64,000 bases of DNA from Massospora cicadina. Lineage: Eukaryota; Entomophthoromycota; Entomophthoromycetes; Entomophthorales; Entomophthoraceae. The stretch spans positions 1 to 64,000 of the forward strand of contig JAKSZP010014903.1 of assembly GCA_022478985.1 (NCBI GenBank). Reading direction: 5' to 3'. Under the pieces are notes generated by a model that saw nothing but the letters and a program-made list of their open reading frames with translations, made no database searches and was not told the origin of the DNA. Both the position numbers and the translations under genes were made by a program. Shown piece after piece: positions 13,059 to 23,781 of this stretch (its first letter is position 1; the number at the start of each line of letters is the position of its first letter).

Positions 13059-13740
13059 CTGCTCCGCTCCACCCCCTCACAGGTAAGAATGTGCCTTTCC
13101 GCTGGATTTCCAAATGCCAGCAGGCGTTTGAATCAATTAAAGAAGTATTATTACCACCCCCTATTCTAAAACATGTAGACCCCTCCAAACCATATATCGT
13201 TGCTTGTGATGCTTCAGCAGTAGCAGTTGGGGAAGTTCTGCTCCAGGAGCATGATGGCTTAGAACATCCAGTTGCCTACTTTTCCCAGAAATTTACTTCA
13301 ACTGAGCAATCATGGGCCATTTATGATAAGGAATTGGCAGCTGTAGCATGGCATTGACTCATTGGCGGTACCTGTTACAGGGTGGCCAACATGAGTTGAT
13401 GGTGCGTATGGATCACCAAGCTTTTTTATATTTCTGGGAACCACAAAAATTGGCACACAGGCAGGCTCATACTTATCAGGATTTGTGCAGATTCAATTTT
13501 ACATACATATATATGAAAAGTGCGTTAAATGTGCTTCCTGACTTCCTTAGCTGCAACCCAGCCTATTGCCCCACAGACTCAGAGGAAGTGGACTTGGTTA
13601 CTGTGATCCCCGCCACCCAAATCCTATATATTGTCCTGCCTGTGGTCGCCTCAGTAGAGTTATCCCTGGATGCTCTGCTTATTTCCCAAGTTTTGGCAGC
13701 TCATATGTCCTACCCCAAAGGAGTGGAGTTACTTGATTAA
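12968..13740 (+). pseudogene. RT connection and RNase H of element G
   Basis: Two frames joined by a frameshift near 13350. The first (12968-13357) carries PLTGKNVPFRW and then the RNase H motifs VACDASAVAVGEVLLQEHDG and YDKELAAV, with Asp and Glu of the catalytic set visible. The second (13348-13740) continues with LTHWRYLLQG and VRMDHQAFLYFWEPQKL. RNase H degrades the RNA strand during cDNA synthesis. Only the frameshift breaks this part. Confidence 0.85.
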
Positions 13741-14640
13741 TTATCCTTTCAAACCCACAAGCATTCTCTGTATTCCTTGGTGAATGGTCTCATCTATTTT
13801 AGGTCACAGGCTTGGGTTCCTCCTCCCCTTAGAGCTGAGGTGTTTTTGAGTGCATCATGACCCTCTCATGACCGGCCATCTGGGCAACAAGAAATGCATT
13901 GAATTGATCATTCAGACTTATAGCTGGGCTGGTTTAACTAAGAAAGTCCCAGCCTGGATTGCCATTTGCATTACCTGTGCTTGAGCCAAGTTGGACTGCT
14001 CAGGAAGAATTGGCCTCTTACATCCCTTACAACAGGCAGAGGGTCCATGGACATCAGTGTCTGTGGATTTTATTGTCAAACTCCCCTGTTCTAATGGGTT
14101 TACGGCAGTAATGGTGGTGGTTAATTGCTTCAGCAAATTTTCTCTATTTATTCCCTGTGCTTCTGCAATCACATCAGAAGAAACTGCTCATCTCTTTGTA
14201 TGCCATGTGTTTTCTATGTTTGGTCTTCCACAGGAGATCGTCAGTGACTGTGGACCTCAATTTACAGCGTGGTTCTGGAATAAGCTTTTAACTATCTTGA
14301 AAATCACCCCCTGCCATTTCACCACATACCATCCCCAATCTGATGGACAAACTGAGCGGGTTAAACAAATTTTGGAACAGTATTTGTGTTGTTAAACGTC
14401 AGCTGCACAAGATACCTGGGCCAATGACCTCCCTCTTGCCCAATTTGCCTATAATAATGGTACTCACACTTCTACAGGGTTTTATCCCTATGAAGTGATG
14501 TTGGGTTATAACCCCTCTTTCTTGGTCAGTCCCTGTCTACGTCCAGAGGTTTCTGCTGCCACAGATCATATTGAGAACATTTGGTCTACCCAGTCCTTGG
14601 TGCGTGAGCATCTCAAAAAGACTATCAATGATTATAAACA
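13741..14640 (+). pseudogene. Integrase of element G
   Basis: The zinc-binding HHCC region lies at about 13850-13990 (HDPLMTGHLGNKKC, then ICITCA) and is broken by stops. The catalytic core frame 13991-14395 has SVDFIVKLP (first Asp), IVSDCGPQFTAWFW (second Asp) and HPQSDGQTERVKQILEQYL (Glu). All three acidic residues are present. The frame ends at a TAA (14393-14395) just after the core, and the C-terminal part continues in another frame. The minus-strand frame at 13918-14172 is a shadow. Confidence 0.85.
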
Positions 14641-14959
14641 GTTTGCAGATTGAAAACAGCTTCCTGGCCACAATATAGTGGCGGGCTCTCACTTTATGTT
14701 GGATACTCACCATCTGTGGATGCAGGTACCTTCCCAGAAGTTTGCAAGCAAACTTTTGGGACCCCATCTGATGGAGGAAGACTTATGCAATGGTGCTTTC
14801 TGGTTAAAACCGCCAGCTCATTGAAAACAGCACCCCATCTTCCACATATCTCATTTGTCCCCATTCAAGGGGATCATTCCCACTGAACCCAAACCAATAG
14901 TGATAGAGGATGCTGAAGAAGCTAAGGTGGGAAATATCTCAGTGTCCCACAAATCCCAG

Positions 14960-15361
14960 TGATCAGTTCAGTATCTTGTCACATGGAAGGGGTATCCAGC
15001 TTATGAGAACATTTGGGTCAAGGCTCAGGATTGCACTAATTGCATGAAACTGGTCAAAGTGTTCCATGAGTCCCACCCTGATGCTCCTAATCCCCCCAAA
15101 AAAGTTGTGACTGTGATGGCAATCAAATTTACCAAGGCTCATAAAAATGTGGCCCTTGTGCAGTTTCCTGGTGGTGGTGCCCTTCCTTTGGAAAAAGAAA
15201 AGGGTAATGTAAGTCCAGGGGAACGTCCCCTGTGTGTAGATTGGACACTCTTTCCATTTTCAAATAAAAATGGGCTGAAGAGGGTGGTTGTACCCCTCAT
15301 CTCCCAGAGCGACCTCACCCACATGATAGATGAGTGCTGGGTAATAGCCCTTTCTCTTTAA
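14960..15361 (+). pseudogene. Chromodomain at the integrase C-terminus of element G
   Basis: From about 14969 the plus frame reads QYLVTWKGYPAYENIWVK and stays open to 15361. This is the beta-strand and aromatic-cage signature of chromodomains found in chromoviruses, which direct integration to heterochromatin by binding modified histone H3. The frame runs past the purine tract into the 3' LTR, so its last part (after about 15205) is not protein. It is separated from the integrase core by frameshifts. Confidence 0.75.
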
Positions 15362-16362
15362 ACTCCTCTCCTGGTACCCTTGCTCACCTAAGCTGAACTG
15401 GTCAACTGTATTAAGGAAATCTGCACTGAGATCACCAAATTGATGTTGAAGAATTTGAGACCAATGGGATTTAAGCTGGATGATTGGAAAATGCATGCCA
15501 AAAAAGGACAAATGTCAAATTATCAGCCAGAATCATGGATAGTTTTGACTCAGTCTCCAATATGATCATCAATACCAACCCCCTCCCAAAATCATTGGGG
15601 ATGATCCCCAATGTGCAGATGGTATCTTCAGAAACCATTGCCAACAGTTCAAAACCATGATCCAGCAAATTGGAAGTTGTGGCTGACGAAACTCATTCAA
15701 CCAAATGAATGGCCCAGCAACTGGGCATGGGCGGGTTGGGCATCCTGAACCCATTTCCAACCAATTGGGACCGCACCTATGTGGAGTGGCCCTGGGGATT
15801 TCCCGTTGCTCATTGGGCCAAATACCATCATATTAATTGATGGAAACACAGTCAAGTTTCAGTTCAGGCATTTGAGGTCAAACTGGCAGTGACTCAGCCT
15901 GCCAACAAATCCTTCAATGTCAGTTCCAATTGAGATTATCTGCCCCATTCCCCCAAAAAATTGCTGAGCTAGGTGAATTTGATGGACCCAATCTCTGCTT
16001 GGACTCACCACAAAGAAATACTATTTAATCAGTTGCCTGGCACTGAGAAAATTGTTGGTCAATTTTCTTCCTTTATTTTACCAATAAAAAACCTTTCCCA
16101 AACTTTAGTTTTAAGTTGAAAAACAAATCACCTTTTCTGCTGGTATTCCAATACCCCTTGGGGTTTATGGCCATGTTCATCTGGTATTTTGCTAGGTGTC
16201 TATATGTGATTATGGCTCATATGCAATTTTTGGCAGAACTCCTTCCCAGTTCCATAACTGTCATACTAGCAGCAGTGCCTCTGGCATTCTAGTTTGCCAT
16301 TTGGGTGCTTTGGCACTCAGGCTGGCAGGCCAGTCTAATTCTAACTTGCTGTTCACCTGACA
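15208..16362 (+). repeat. 3' LTR of element G
   Basis: Begins TGTAAGTCC right after the purine tract and ends TGACA before the duplication CTTTG. It is 1155 bp, shorter than the 5' LTR. It shares with it the AATTGTTGGTCAATTTTCTT block followed by AATAAA-like sequence near 16080, a likely polyadenylation region. Confidence 0.85.
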
Positions 16363-16367
16363 CTTTG

Positions 16368-17653
16368 GAGCACTGCTACCTCATACCTGAGTGGCAGTTA
16401 GGTGGTGAAAGTCGTGAACCATTGCATGTGTTGTGGTAGGTTAAGTTAGCTTAAACTGAATTTGATTCCAAAAGTGATAATCAACGGTTTAAAAGAAGGT
16501 AGGGTAACTTACACTTAACATAAAATTTCATATAATCACATATTTTGTCGAACCTTTTATCCTGAACTTGAAAATAAGTGCTAGTTTATATGTACCATGC
16601 TACTTATATTTCTAGTTGGTGTATTTTTAGGCCTTTTTATTGAGCATCTCTAGGTTAAAAATAGACTGGTTAAAATAGGTTATATAATACATATCGTAAA
16701 GTCATAGCATCTAGCCTGATTGATGTAATTTTATTAAATTAGATTTCAAGTTGATATTCTAAACAAGCTTGAAAGCTGAGTCTATATTTTTTATATGATT
16801 CCATGACTTTAATTCAAATGCTCATCTGTATAGAATAAAACTTAGCCAAATCATTTCAGGTTATAATTTTATAGCTTTGTATGGGATGAATATAATCTAT
16901 ACAATTAAAAAGAGAAATTTTATAAAATATTTTGTTGCACTATTAATGAGGAAAGTAAATGAGGTTATAAGCCTATTATAAGAACAGAGCAAATATAAAC
17001 AAGTTGTAATACGAAAAAATATTAAATTCATAAATAGTATCTCATGCGTAACTTGGTCTTCTAACCTCAATATGGTTTATTTATAGGAGATTATAATATT
17101 TGGCTTTGATGATAAGGTTTCAAATGTAAAAGACAGATGAAATTATTATTTATAGCATATTATATATGTACATTGTGATTTCAACAACTCATCTTTTTAA
17201 AAAATTGCCTAATGACCATGCATTCTCTTCGAGAAGTGCTAGTGTGCGGCAGACCGAATGATCTATCTTGGCTTACTCAACATAAAATTGCAAATTATAA
17301 CCCTTGAAATATTTTTTAGAATAGACTGAATAATTGTTCAGAAGCAAACATCATAAAATTTTACTCGAAGAAAAGCTTGAAGCTACTTGATTATACAAAC
17401 CAGTAAATTAGCTCATAAAAGGGATAGGAGCTTTCTTATGAGCAAAGCTTTTTAGAAATACACAGTTGAGGGACTGAATTTGAAATAAGACAGTTTAAGC
17501 GCTTACATCAAAAGTAAACCCATTGGTTTATATAATAGCTTTAAGGCAATGTTTCAAAGTGAAACTAACCATTCTAAATAAAGTGATTTTAAGGTTCAAA
17601 CATTAGTAAATAAACGTAACATGGCCAACAGGGGTTGCAAATATAAGGCTAAG
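16368..17653. other. AT-rich intergenic sequence downstream of the WD40 gene
   Basis: No coding frame or repeat family recognised. A short higher-GC run near 17222-17275 stands out but carries no identifiable motif. Because the WD40 gene is on the minus strand, the right part of this stretch is its 3' side. Confidence 0.5.
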
Positions 17654-18946
17654 CTAAAGCCTGATACATAGGGGCACCGGGAAAGCGGATAGGTCGGGTT
17701 CAATAAAAAAGCGCATGAGTGAGCCATCATAATAAATCAAATAAAGCCAAGCTCGACTGGGGTAGGGGACGTTTGAGGACTTGTCCATAACAACAAAGAG
17801 ACCCAGCAACGGAACATGGGGAACATCAAACAAAGCGGGGACTAGATGCTCCCTGTGCAGCTGAAGATTAGTCCCACCTGGGCCCCCAAGCAGGCGAAAC
17901 AATCCAACTTGACCCTTCTGGGATGCTATAATGCAGAGCGATAGTTGTGGGCAGTACACCATCATGTTAAGACGGTCAAACTGTCGGACAATCGGTCCTG
18001 GCCGCGAATCAGGAACGGCATTATCAAACCGCTGTTGTGCGTCTATCTGAGAGCATCCCTCACGTGCCCTCAAGAGAAAAGCCCCCGAAGCTGCCGCGGC
18101 GATAATCACACTTTCGTCATCACCAGGACTGCAGGGCGGACAACTCGAAGTTAGATTTGGACTATCAATAGGTGAACCTAGAGCACGGGATTGCATAAAC
18201 CGGGTTGGTGAAACTACAGTTGAGGCCTCGTAAAAGGGCGACGAGGAGCCGTAATAAGGAAGCGTGGGCGAGTAGCTCGAGTTACTTCGAGTATCCGACT
18301 GGGAGTCTTCAAAGGCAGCAAATTGCTCTTCAAGGCGCAAGAATCTACTAGCATCTAAAAAGGAGCACGACCACACAAACCCGTCATTTGCTTCGTAATG
18401 TGACAGGCACTGACCGGTAAGAGAATCCCACACTCGCACACTGCCGTCAATGGAACATGAAACAAGCCGCTCCCCCGACGGATTAAACTCAATACTTGGA
18501 ATGTTGTGTCCGTGCCCTCTAAGATGTTGTACGCGGCCACTCAGAAGGTCATAAACTGTGATGGCATGGCTATTGGCACTGACGGCGACCATTCGTTTGA
18601 CTGTATTCAGTGCAATTCCCCACGTCGAAATCTCGTTGTCAAACACAATTGGCCTTTGTTTGGGCGTGCGTAGGAACCAGACCCCTACAAGCCCTTGATC
18701 ATCAACTGCCGCTAAAGCTGGCTCAATCCCAAGCTTTCCAACCTTAATTGCATTGATGGTTGGTGTTGAAACAGGTGATGGCGTTCTCCCCGGCGCAAAA
18801 ACTTGTGGTATCTTGGCTGTGAAATACGGCCTAAGCTCGCCATGCATCCTATCAAGCCTATTATCCTCCAAAAGTACCTCATATTGAGGGACGTAAAAGA
18901 ATTCAATATGGTTGTTGATTGCTGACAGGATCAATAATCGAAGCTT
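17654..18946 (-). CDS. CRT10-family WD40-repeat protein (main exon, 5' part unresolved)
   Basis: One long minus frame of about 430 codons ends with TAG at 17656-17654. Counting from residue 1 at 18934, it shows INAIKVGKLG (60-69), AAVDDQGLVGVWFL (75-88), TWGIAL plus VAVSANSHAITVYDL (104-130), GHGHNIPSIEF (140-150) and SCSIDGSVRVWDSLTG (159-174). A Ser/Pro-rich insert fills about 205-275, and a last beta-propeller part ends near 426. The arrangement resembles the fungal CRT10 family, linked in yeast to control of ribonucleotide reductase genes; its role here is inference. GC content is clearly higher than around it and there are no internal stops, so it looks like a live host gene. An in-frame TAG at 18949-18947 blocks extension and forms a plausible AATTAG splice acceptor. 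No ATG lies at the start, so upstream exon(s) must exist. Confidence 0.75.
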   Translation of the reverse strand, partial: KLRLLILSAINNHIEFFYVPQYEVLLEDNRLDRMHGELRPYFTAKIPQVFAPGRTPSPVSTPTINAIKVGKLGIEPALAAVDDQGLVGVWFLRTPKQRPIVFDNEISTWGIALNTVKRMVAVSANSHAITVYDLLSGRVQHLRGHGHNIPSIEFNPSGERLVSCSIDGSVRVWDSLTGQCLSHYEANDGFVWSCSFLDASRFLRLEEQFAAFEDSQSDTRSNSSYSPTLPYYGSSSPFYEASTVVSPTRFMQSRALGSPIDSPNLTSSCPPCSPGDDESVIIAAAASGAFLLRAREGCSQIDAQQRFDNAVPDSRPGPIVRQFDRLNMMVYCPQLSLCIIASQKGQVGLFRLLGGPGGTNLQLHREHLVPALFDVPHVPLLGLFVVMDKSSNVPYPSRAWLYLIYYDGSLMRFFIEPDLSAFPVPLCIRL

Positions 18947-19052
18947 CTAATTATTACCCAAGAAAAAGGTATCTTCATAAGTTGCTGCCAAATTCATTCT
19001 CTGGCCAAGATTAAAATTATGATTCATTAATGAGGCCACCTAAGGAACTTAC
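18947..19052 (-). other. Candidate intron at the 5' end of the WD40 gene
   Basis: On the minus strand a consensus donor GTAAGT (19052-19047) and an acceptor ending AATTAG (18947) frame 106 nt. The frame before the donor (EWRIPVGDAKPW) joins in phase with the main exon (KLRLLILSA). However, no ATG is found upstream in that frame before a TGA, so at least one more exon or a different splice is needed. An alternative is that 18997-18950 (starting MNLAATYEDTFFLG, same frame as the main exon) is coding and the TAG is a lesion. Confidence 0.35.
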
Positions 19053-20234
19053 CCAAGGTTTAGCATCACCAACTGGGATTCTCCATTCAGTATCAGATTT
19101 TCAAAACCTAGCTTCAATTCAATACCAATATATAGAATTCATAGGTTAACCCGCAACAAAAATACTACGTGTTGCATAAAAATCCATTTTTAACCCTCAA
19201 ATAGCCTAGCTTCTCTTAAGCACCAGTTTCTTGAGGGTAACATCAATAATATAATAAAACCAAAGCTTCGCCCTAAAAATAGTTCTAAACCCAAAGTTCA
19301 GCACCTAGCAAGCCGAGAGCTGAAAAGCAAAAAATTCAGCATCCTTTTAAAACCAAAAGTAACTCCAGTCAAATCACACTAAAAGCCACTGCCATTTTCT
19401 AACTTAGCTAAGAAACTGGGTATCTAAAAGTATACCAAATCCAAACAAAAAAAATTTAAACTAAAAGTTTCAATCCAACTTCCTCGGCCTGAATATACCT
19501 GAAACTTATAAACCAAACAACCCCACCTAAAGAATATAAATAGTTTGTGGCAAAAATTATATAACCCACTCTACCTTAAGCGGAAGATACTTTCCAAAAT
19601 TCCAGTTACGGATAGGGATTTCGGGCTGATCATGAGAGAAGGCACTATGACTTGAACCCCGGATTGGCATTGAGCTTTGTAAGAAAAGATTTGTTTTGAT
19701 CTAAAGTTGATCTCAGGTCCTAAATATGGATGAATAAACCAGGTTGCACAAATTAATGACACTCTGCGGCTAATAAATCAAACCTTAACGTTGAAATAAA
19801 TTAACTTGGGTTTCACGGCGGCTAGTGTACGCTAAACCTGATAAGTGGGATTTCTATAGGGGCAAAGTTTAATGTTGAGGCTGGCTTGGTGGTCGAGGTT
19901 GAGTGAGCTAAATTTATTTATACTGCTGACCAACCAAAGAGTTTGTTGTGTGTTGGGGTTTGTTGGATATTCTGATATCGGATATTGTAGGAAGGATATC
20001 GACCTTTTGACTCCCTCTCAGCTGAATGATACCGAGATCTGAGAAGGGTTTAAATCAATTACCTCAATAAATTACAAAAAAATCAATAGTTAGCACAGCT
20101 TTATTCAACTCTAGCAAAACTCCAATGGACCAAATCAAGCCTAAGATACCCCGAGATGAATTCCTGCCCCATTGAAATGATGGATCATCAGATCAGACAA
20201 CAGTTACTTGAAGTGGCACTCGAGGCAGCAAATT
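19053..20234. other. Upstream region of the WD40 gene
   Basis: Presumably holds the missing 5' exon(s) and promoter. One candidate first exon on the minus strand is 19670-19575: ATG, then a reading ending FGKYLPLK directly before GTAGAG, a possible donor. This is not supported by family motifs. No TATA-like promoter was singled out. Confidence 0.3.
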
Positions 20235-20665
20235 AAGATGAAACTGAAAAAAATTAGGAAAAAAGAACCTCCGTTTAAAAACCTCTAAAAAATATGAAAT
20301 AATTGAGAAATTATACCTCCTCAATAAAACCCTTTTTGAAGTTGGTGCCATATTTTAACCTGACTTATAATAGGTGTTTATAATATAAATACTCAGCACT
20401 GTATATTCTGAGTTGCTTATAGTTTATACTTGGACCCAATCCAATATAAGTTTTAATTTGCATTTGCGAGCAAAATTCTATAAGTCAGGTTGGAAGACGT
20501 GTCAGCTTCAAAGAAATTTTATTAAGGAGGCATATTTCTCAATTAGTCCTTTTTCCAAAAAAATTTTGGAGAAGGTTCTTTTGCTCAAAAAAATTAAAGG
20601 CAGTTCTTTTTACCCAAAAAAATTTTCAATATATTTTAAAAGTGGTTCTTTTTTCCATATTTTAA
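20235..20665. mobile_element. Foldback (MITE-like) element
   Basis: The left arm (about 20250-20375) and right arm (about 20475-20660) are imperfect inverted repeats. TTGAGAAATTATACCTCC on the left mirrors GGAGGCATATTTCTCAATTA on the right, and CCTGACTTATA mirrors TATAAGTCAGG. The loop contains a block beginning TACTCAGCACTGTATATTCT, which recurs in the composite Helitron at about 27435. No transposase is encoded. Borders are approximate and no target duplication was fixed. The 85-residue frame inside it is not regarded as a gene. Confidence 0.55.
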
Positions 20666-21059
20666 TTTAAGAAATAACAATCTCTATATATTATTTTTAA
20701 AACCTCACTATTTCTATATACAAATAAAACTTATTTAATACTAGCTGATTTACCCTTGCTTCGCTAAGGTGTCTATAAAATTTCAGATTTTCAATTTATT
20801 AATTTAGATTTCATATTATCTATATATATATAAAAATGAATGTCTGTCTGTGTGTATATATGTCCCAAATGCATTCCTATACCATTCATCCAATTGTGAT
20901 GAAACTTTGGTGAGTTGTTGTGTGCATTCCTGAGAAGGTTTATGAATTTTAAAAAATATTATTTTAATAGTAAAATAAAAAGTTTTATATGTAACAAGTG
21001 AAAATCCTATATATACTTCGATGGTATTCTGATTTGATATTTTATATGGTTTTGTTAAG

Positions 21060-22070
21060 TGGTTAGTGGTCATTTGGGTATTAGCTCTAAATCGTGCAAA
21101 AGTTGATGAATTTAAGGATTTACATAGGTTTAAGTGACAAAAAATCGCTCCAAATGACTTGAGATCGTTGTTATAAATGATTTAGAGCATTTACATAGGT
21201 ACGAGTGCCAAAAGTCGCTTCAAGTGACTTTTTGGTTGCAAAAACACACTTTTTGCACGATTTACATAGGTTCGAGTGACAAAAAGTACACTTTTTAGCT
21301 CTAAATCGTGCAAAAAGTGTTAATTTAGAGCGATTTACATAGGTTTATGTCACTTTTAAGTGATTTAGTGGGAGTTAAGTCCCATCGAGATTTAAGCAAT
21401 TTGGATTCAAAATTGAGTTTACCTAAAAAGGAAGGTTTTGCAGTTCAAAATGACTTTCATGTCTATGGCTCCAATTTATAGGGTATTTTATACTATGTAG
21501 AGGGTATGTCTGCCCTCTACAATACTGGATAATTAAGGGCTAATCCTGCCCTTGGGGCCGTTACACCCCTTATACCGGATTTTACTATTAAATCCTATTA
21601 CCCATTATTTAAATAGACAAGTGTAGTTGTCACTATAAAAACAATAATTTAAGCACTTTATGCTTAAAAGATTAATGTTTTAACCTTAATCTTGCTTAAA
21701 AGTGTTAAAAAGTACATACTGATAGTAACTTTTTGTGGTTTTGTATACTCTACTAGATCTAAAAAGTGAATTCTAACTACTTTTTAATACTTTTAGGTTA
21801 GTTTAGGGTTAGAGCATTGGGCTTTTGAGTATGAAGGCTATACATTTTATGCTTGAAGGATTAATGTTTTAACCTTAATCTTGCTTAAAAGTGATTAAAA
21901 AGTAACCTTAATCTTGCTTAAAAGTGTTAAAAAGTATATACTTTTTGTGGTTTTGTATACTCTACTAGATCTAAAAAGGTAAATTCAATCTACTTTTTAA
22001 TACTTTTAGGTTAGTTTAGGATGAAAGCATTGGTCTTTTGAAGTATGAAGGTTAAGTTGTGAAGAGTATA
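21060..22070. repeat. Direct repeats in the 5' non-coding part of the Helitron
   Basis: Two sets. Between 21086 and 21360 the phrase GATTTACATAGGTTCGAGTG (with variants) occurs four times, and AGCTCTAAATCGTGCAAAA twice. Between about 21650 and 22050 a block of roughly 190 bp is duplicated, each copy carrying TTTTAACCTTAATCTTGCTT and GTATACTCTACTAGATCTAA. They lie upstream of the Rep/helicase gene. Confidence 0.7.
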
Positions 22071-22469
22071 TATATTCTTTGCTCTATAGGTTATATTTTT
22101 AGGTTGATTTGCTTTTTTAATTACTTTTTATCATTTAATTTAAATCTAAATAACTGTTTATTCTAGGTAAGCTGACCAGGGGACAGATATTACTGAAAAG
22201 AGAATAATCAGCCATCCTATTGAAGCAAGGTAAAGTTTGATAGCTCTGATAGGTCCAGACCTCATATTCTCTAATTTGGTTATTCATAGCCTAATCTGAA
22301 TTTTGTGCCTCCCCCACTTTGAGCCTCAATACATTTAAATACTAAGCATTGAGATATTAAGAGTGTTCACTTCTTGATCTCTCTTAAACTATTAATTAAA
22401 ACCTCATAAAATCAATTATGCCACCCAAACAACAAGCAGTTGGTCAATCTACACCTCAAACACAAAAGA

Positions 22470-22890
22470 AAAAGGCATCATGAGCTTCAGAAACAGATGA
22501 GCAACAGGAAGCAAGACTGAAAACTAGGAGTATGCAATGCTCAAGCCTGTTCAACTGAAACAGAAAGCAATGGGAAGCAAGACTGAAAACCACTCAAGTA
22601 CATGCAATGCTCAATGATCAACTGAAACTGATGAGCAACAGAAAGCCTGGAATCAACTGAAACTGATGAGCAATGGGAAGCAAGACTGGAAACCAATCAA
22701 GTATGCATGCTCAAGCCTGCTGAAACAAGCAATGGAGAAGCAAGGCTGGAAACTAATTGAAACAGATGAGCAATGGAAAGCAAGACTGGAAACCAATCAA
22801 GTATGCACTGCTCAAGCCCATTCATCTGAAACAGATGAGCAATAGGAAGCAAGGCTGGAAACTGATTGAGTATACACTGCTCAATCCAGA
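22470..22890 (+). pseudogene. Repetitive N-terminal region of the Helitron protein
   Basis: About five to six degenerate units of 60-90 bp, each containing a version of ACAGATGAGCAATGGGAAGC, read roughly ETDEQQEARL or NRKQWEARLKT. Charged Glu/Arg repeats of this kind precede the Helitron-like N domain in many eukaryotic Helitron proteins. Stops and frameshifts separate the units. A pure non-coding minisatellite is the alternative. Confidence 0.5.
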
Positions 22891-22910
22891 CAAACACTGC
22901 ACGCTGATTT

Positions 22911-23781
22911 AAATCTTGGTGCATTCCATTATGATGCCAATTATGATTACAGTCTTCATCCAAGTGTAGTTATTGGGCAAATGGACAAATTATGCATGTA
23001 TTGCAGTGCCCTCAAATTTAAGAATGAACCATCAGGAATGTGCTGCACAGGTGGAAAAGTGAAATTACCAGAATTACATTTACCACCCAAACCATTATCA
23101 ATGTTGGTATCAGGTGACACAAGCCAATCAAAACATTTCTTGGCAAACATATGCAAGTACAATTCATGTTTCCAAATGACATCATTTGGTGCAACAAATA
23201 TTGTGCATGAGAATTATATGCCAACATTCAAAGTGCAAGGGCAAATTTATCATCATGCAGGATCACTACTACCACTTTCTAATGCAGATCATAAATTTCT
23301 TCAAATTTATTTCATGGGAAACACTGATGAACAAATCAATCAATGTTGTCAATTCAATACAGGAACTAAACAAGAAATTGTTGCTGCATTACAAATTTTA
23401 TTTGATCAGCACAATGAATTAGTTTGATTGTTCAGAACTGCTCTTGAACAAATGCCATCTGATGACTACAAAGTTGTAGTTAGAGCAGACAAAACACCTG
23501 TCAGGCAACATGAAAGACAGTACAATGCACCTACAATTGATGAAGTGGCAATCATTATAGTTGGTGAAGAATTTAACTCATGTGATATAATTCTTCATTG
23601 TAAAAATGGTGATGTTTGGCGAGTCTCAGAAACTCATCACTCATATGATGGATTACAATATCCAATTTTATTTTGGCAAGGAGAAGATGGATATCATTTC
23701 AATATCAAATTGAGAAATCCACAAACAAATGAGGAAACAAATAAGAAAGTCAGTGCCATGGATTACTATTCATATGATTGA
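22911..23781 (+). pseudogene. Helitron-like N-terminal domain
   Basis: An open frame from about 22911 (NLGAFHYDANYDYSLHPSV) continues through 22981-23427. It has a cysteine pair region (CMYCSALKFKNEPSGMCC), is interrupted by one TGA at 23425-23427 and resumes in the same frame to 23781. The later part has VRADKTPVRQHERQYNAPT and ILHCKNGDVWRVSETH. This domain precedes Rep in Helitron proteins and is thought to help DNA binding. Then a frameshifted stretch (23782-23905) leads to Rep. Confidence 0.8.

Larger units (their letters stand above)
9300..16362 (+). mobile_element. Element G: complete but decayed Ty3/gypsy retrotransposon with chromodomain
   Basis: LTRs at 9300-10731 and 15208-16362 both begin TGTAAGTCC and end TGACA. 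The flanking 5-bp duplication CTTTG is at 9295-9299 and 16363-16367. A purine-rich tract (GGAAAAAGAAAAGGGTAA) lies directly before the 3' LTR. Internal order is a gag remnant, protease, RT, RNase H, integrase and chromodomain, as in the chromovirus branch of Ty3/gypsy found in fungi and plants. Each domain has stops or frameshifts. Total length is 7063 bp. Confidence 0.9.

Noticed and set aside
21086..21360. Regularly spaced GATTTACATAGGTTCGAGTG repeats, checked as a CRISPR-like array.
   Set aside because: Copies are degenerate, spacers are not unique and the setting is a eukaryotic Helitron.
22697..22963. Minus-strand 88-codon frame over the Helitron repeats.
   Set aside because: Shadow of the charged repeat on the plus strand; its internal repetition follows from the DNA repeat.
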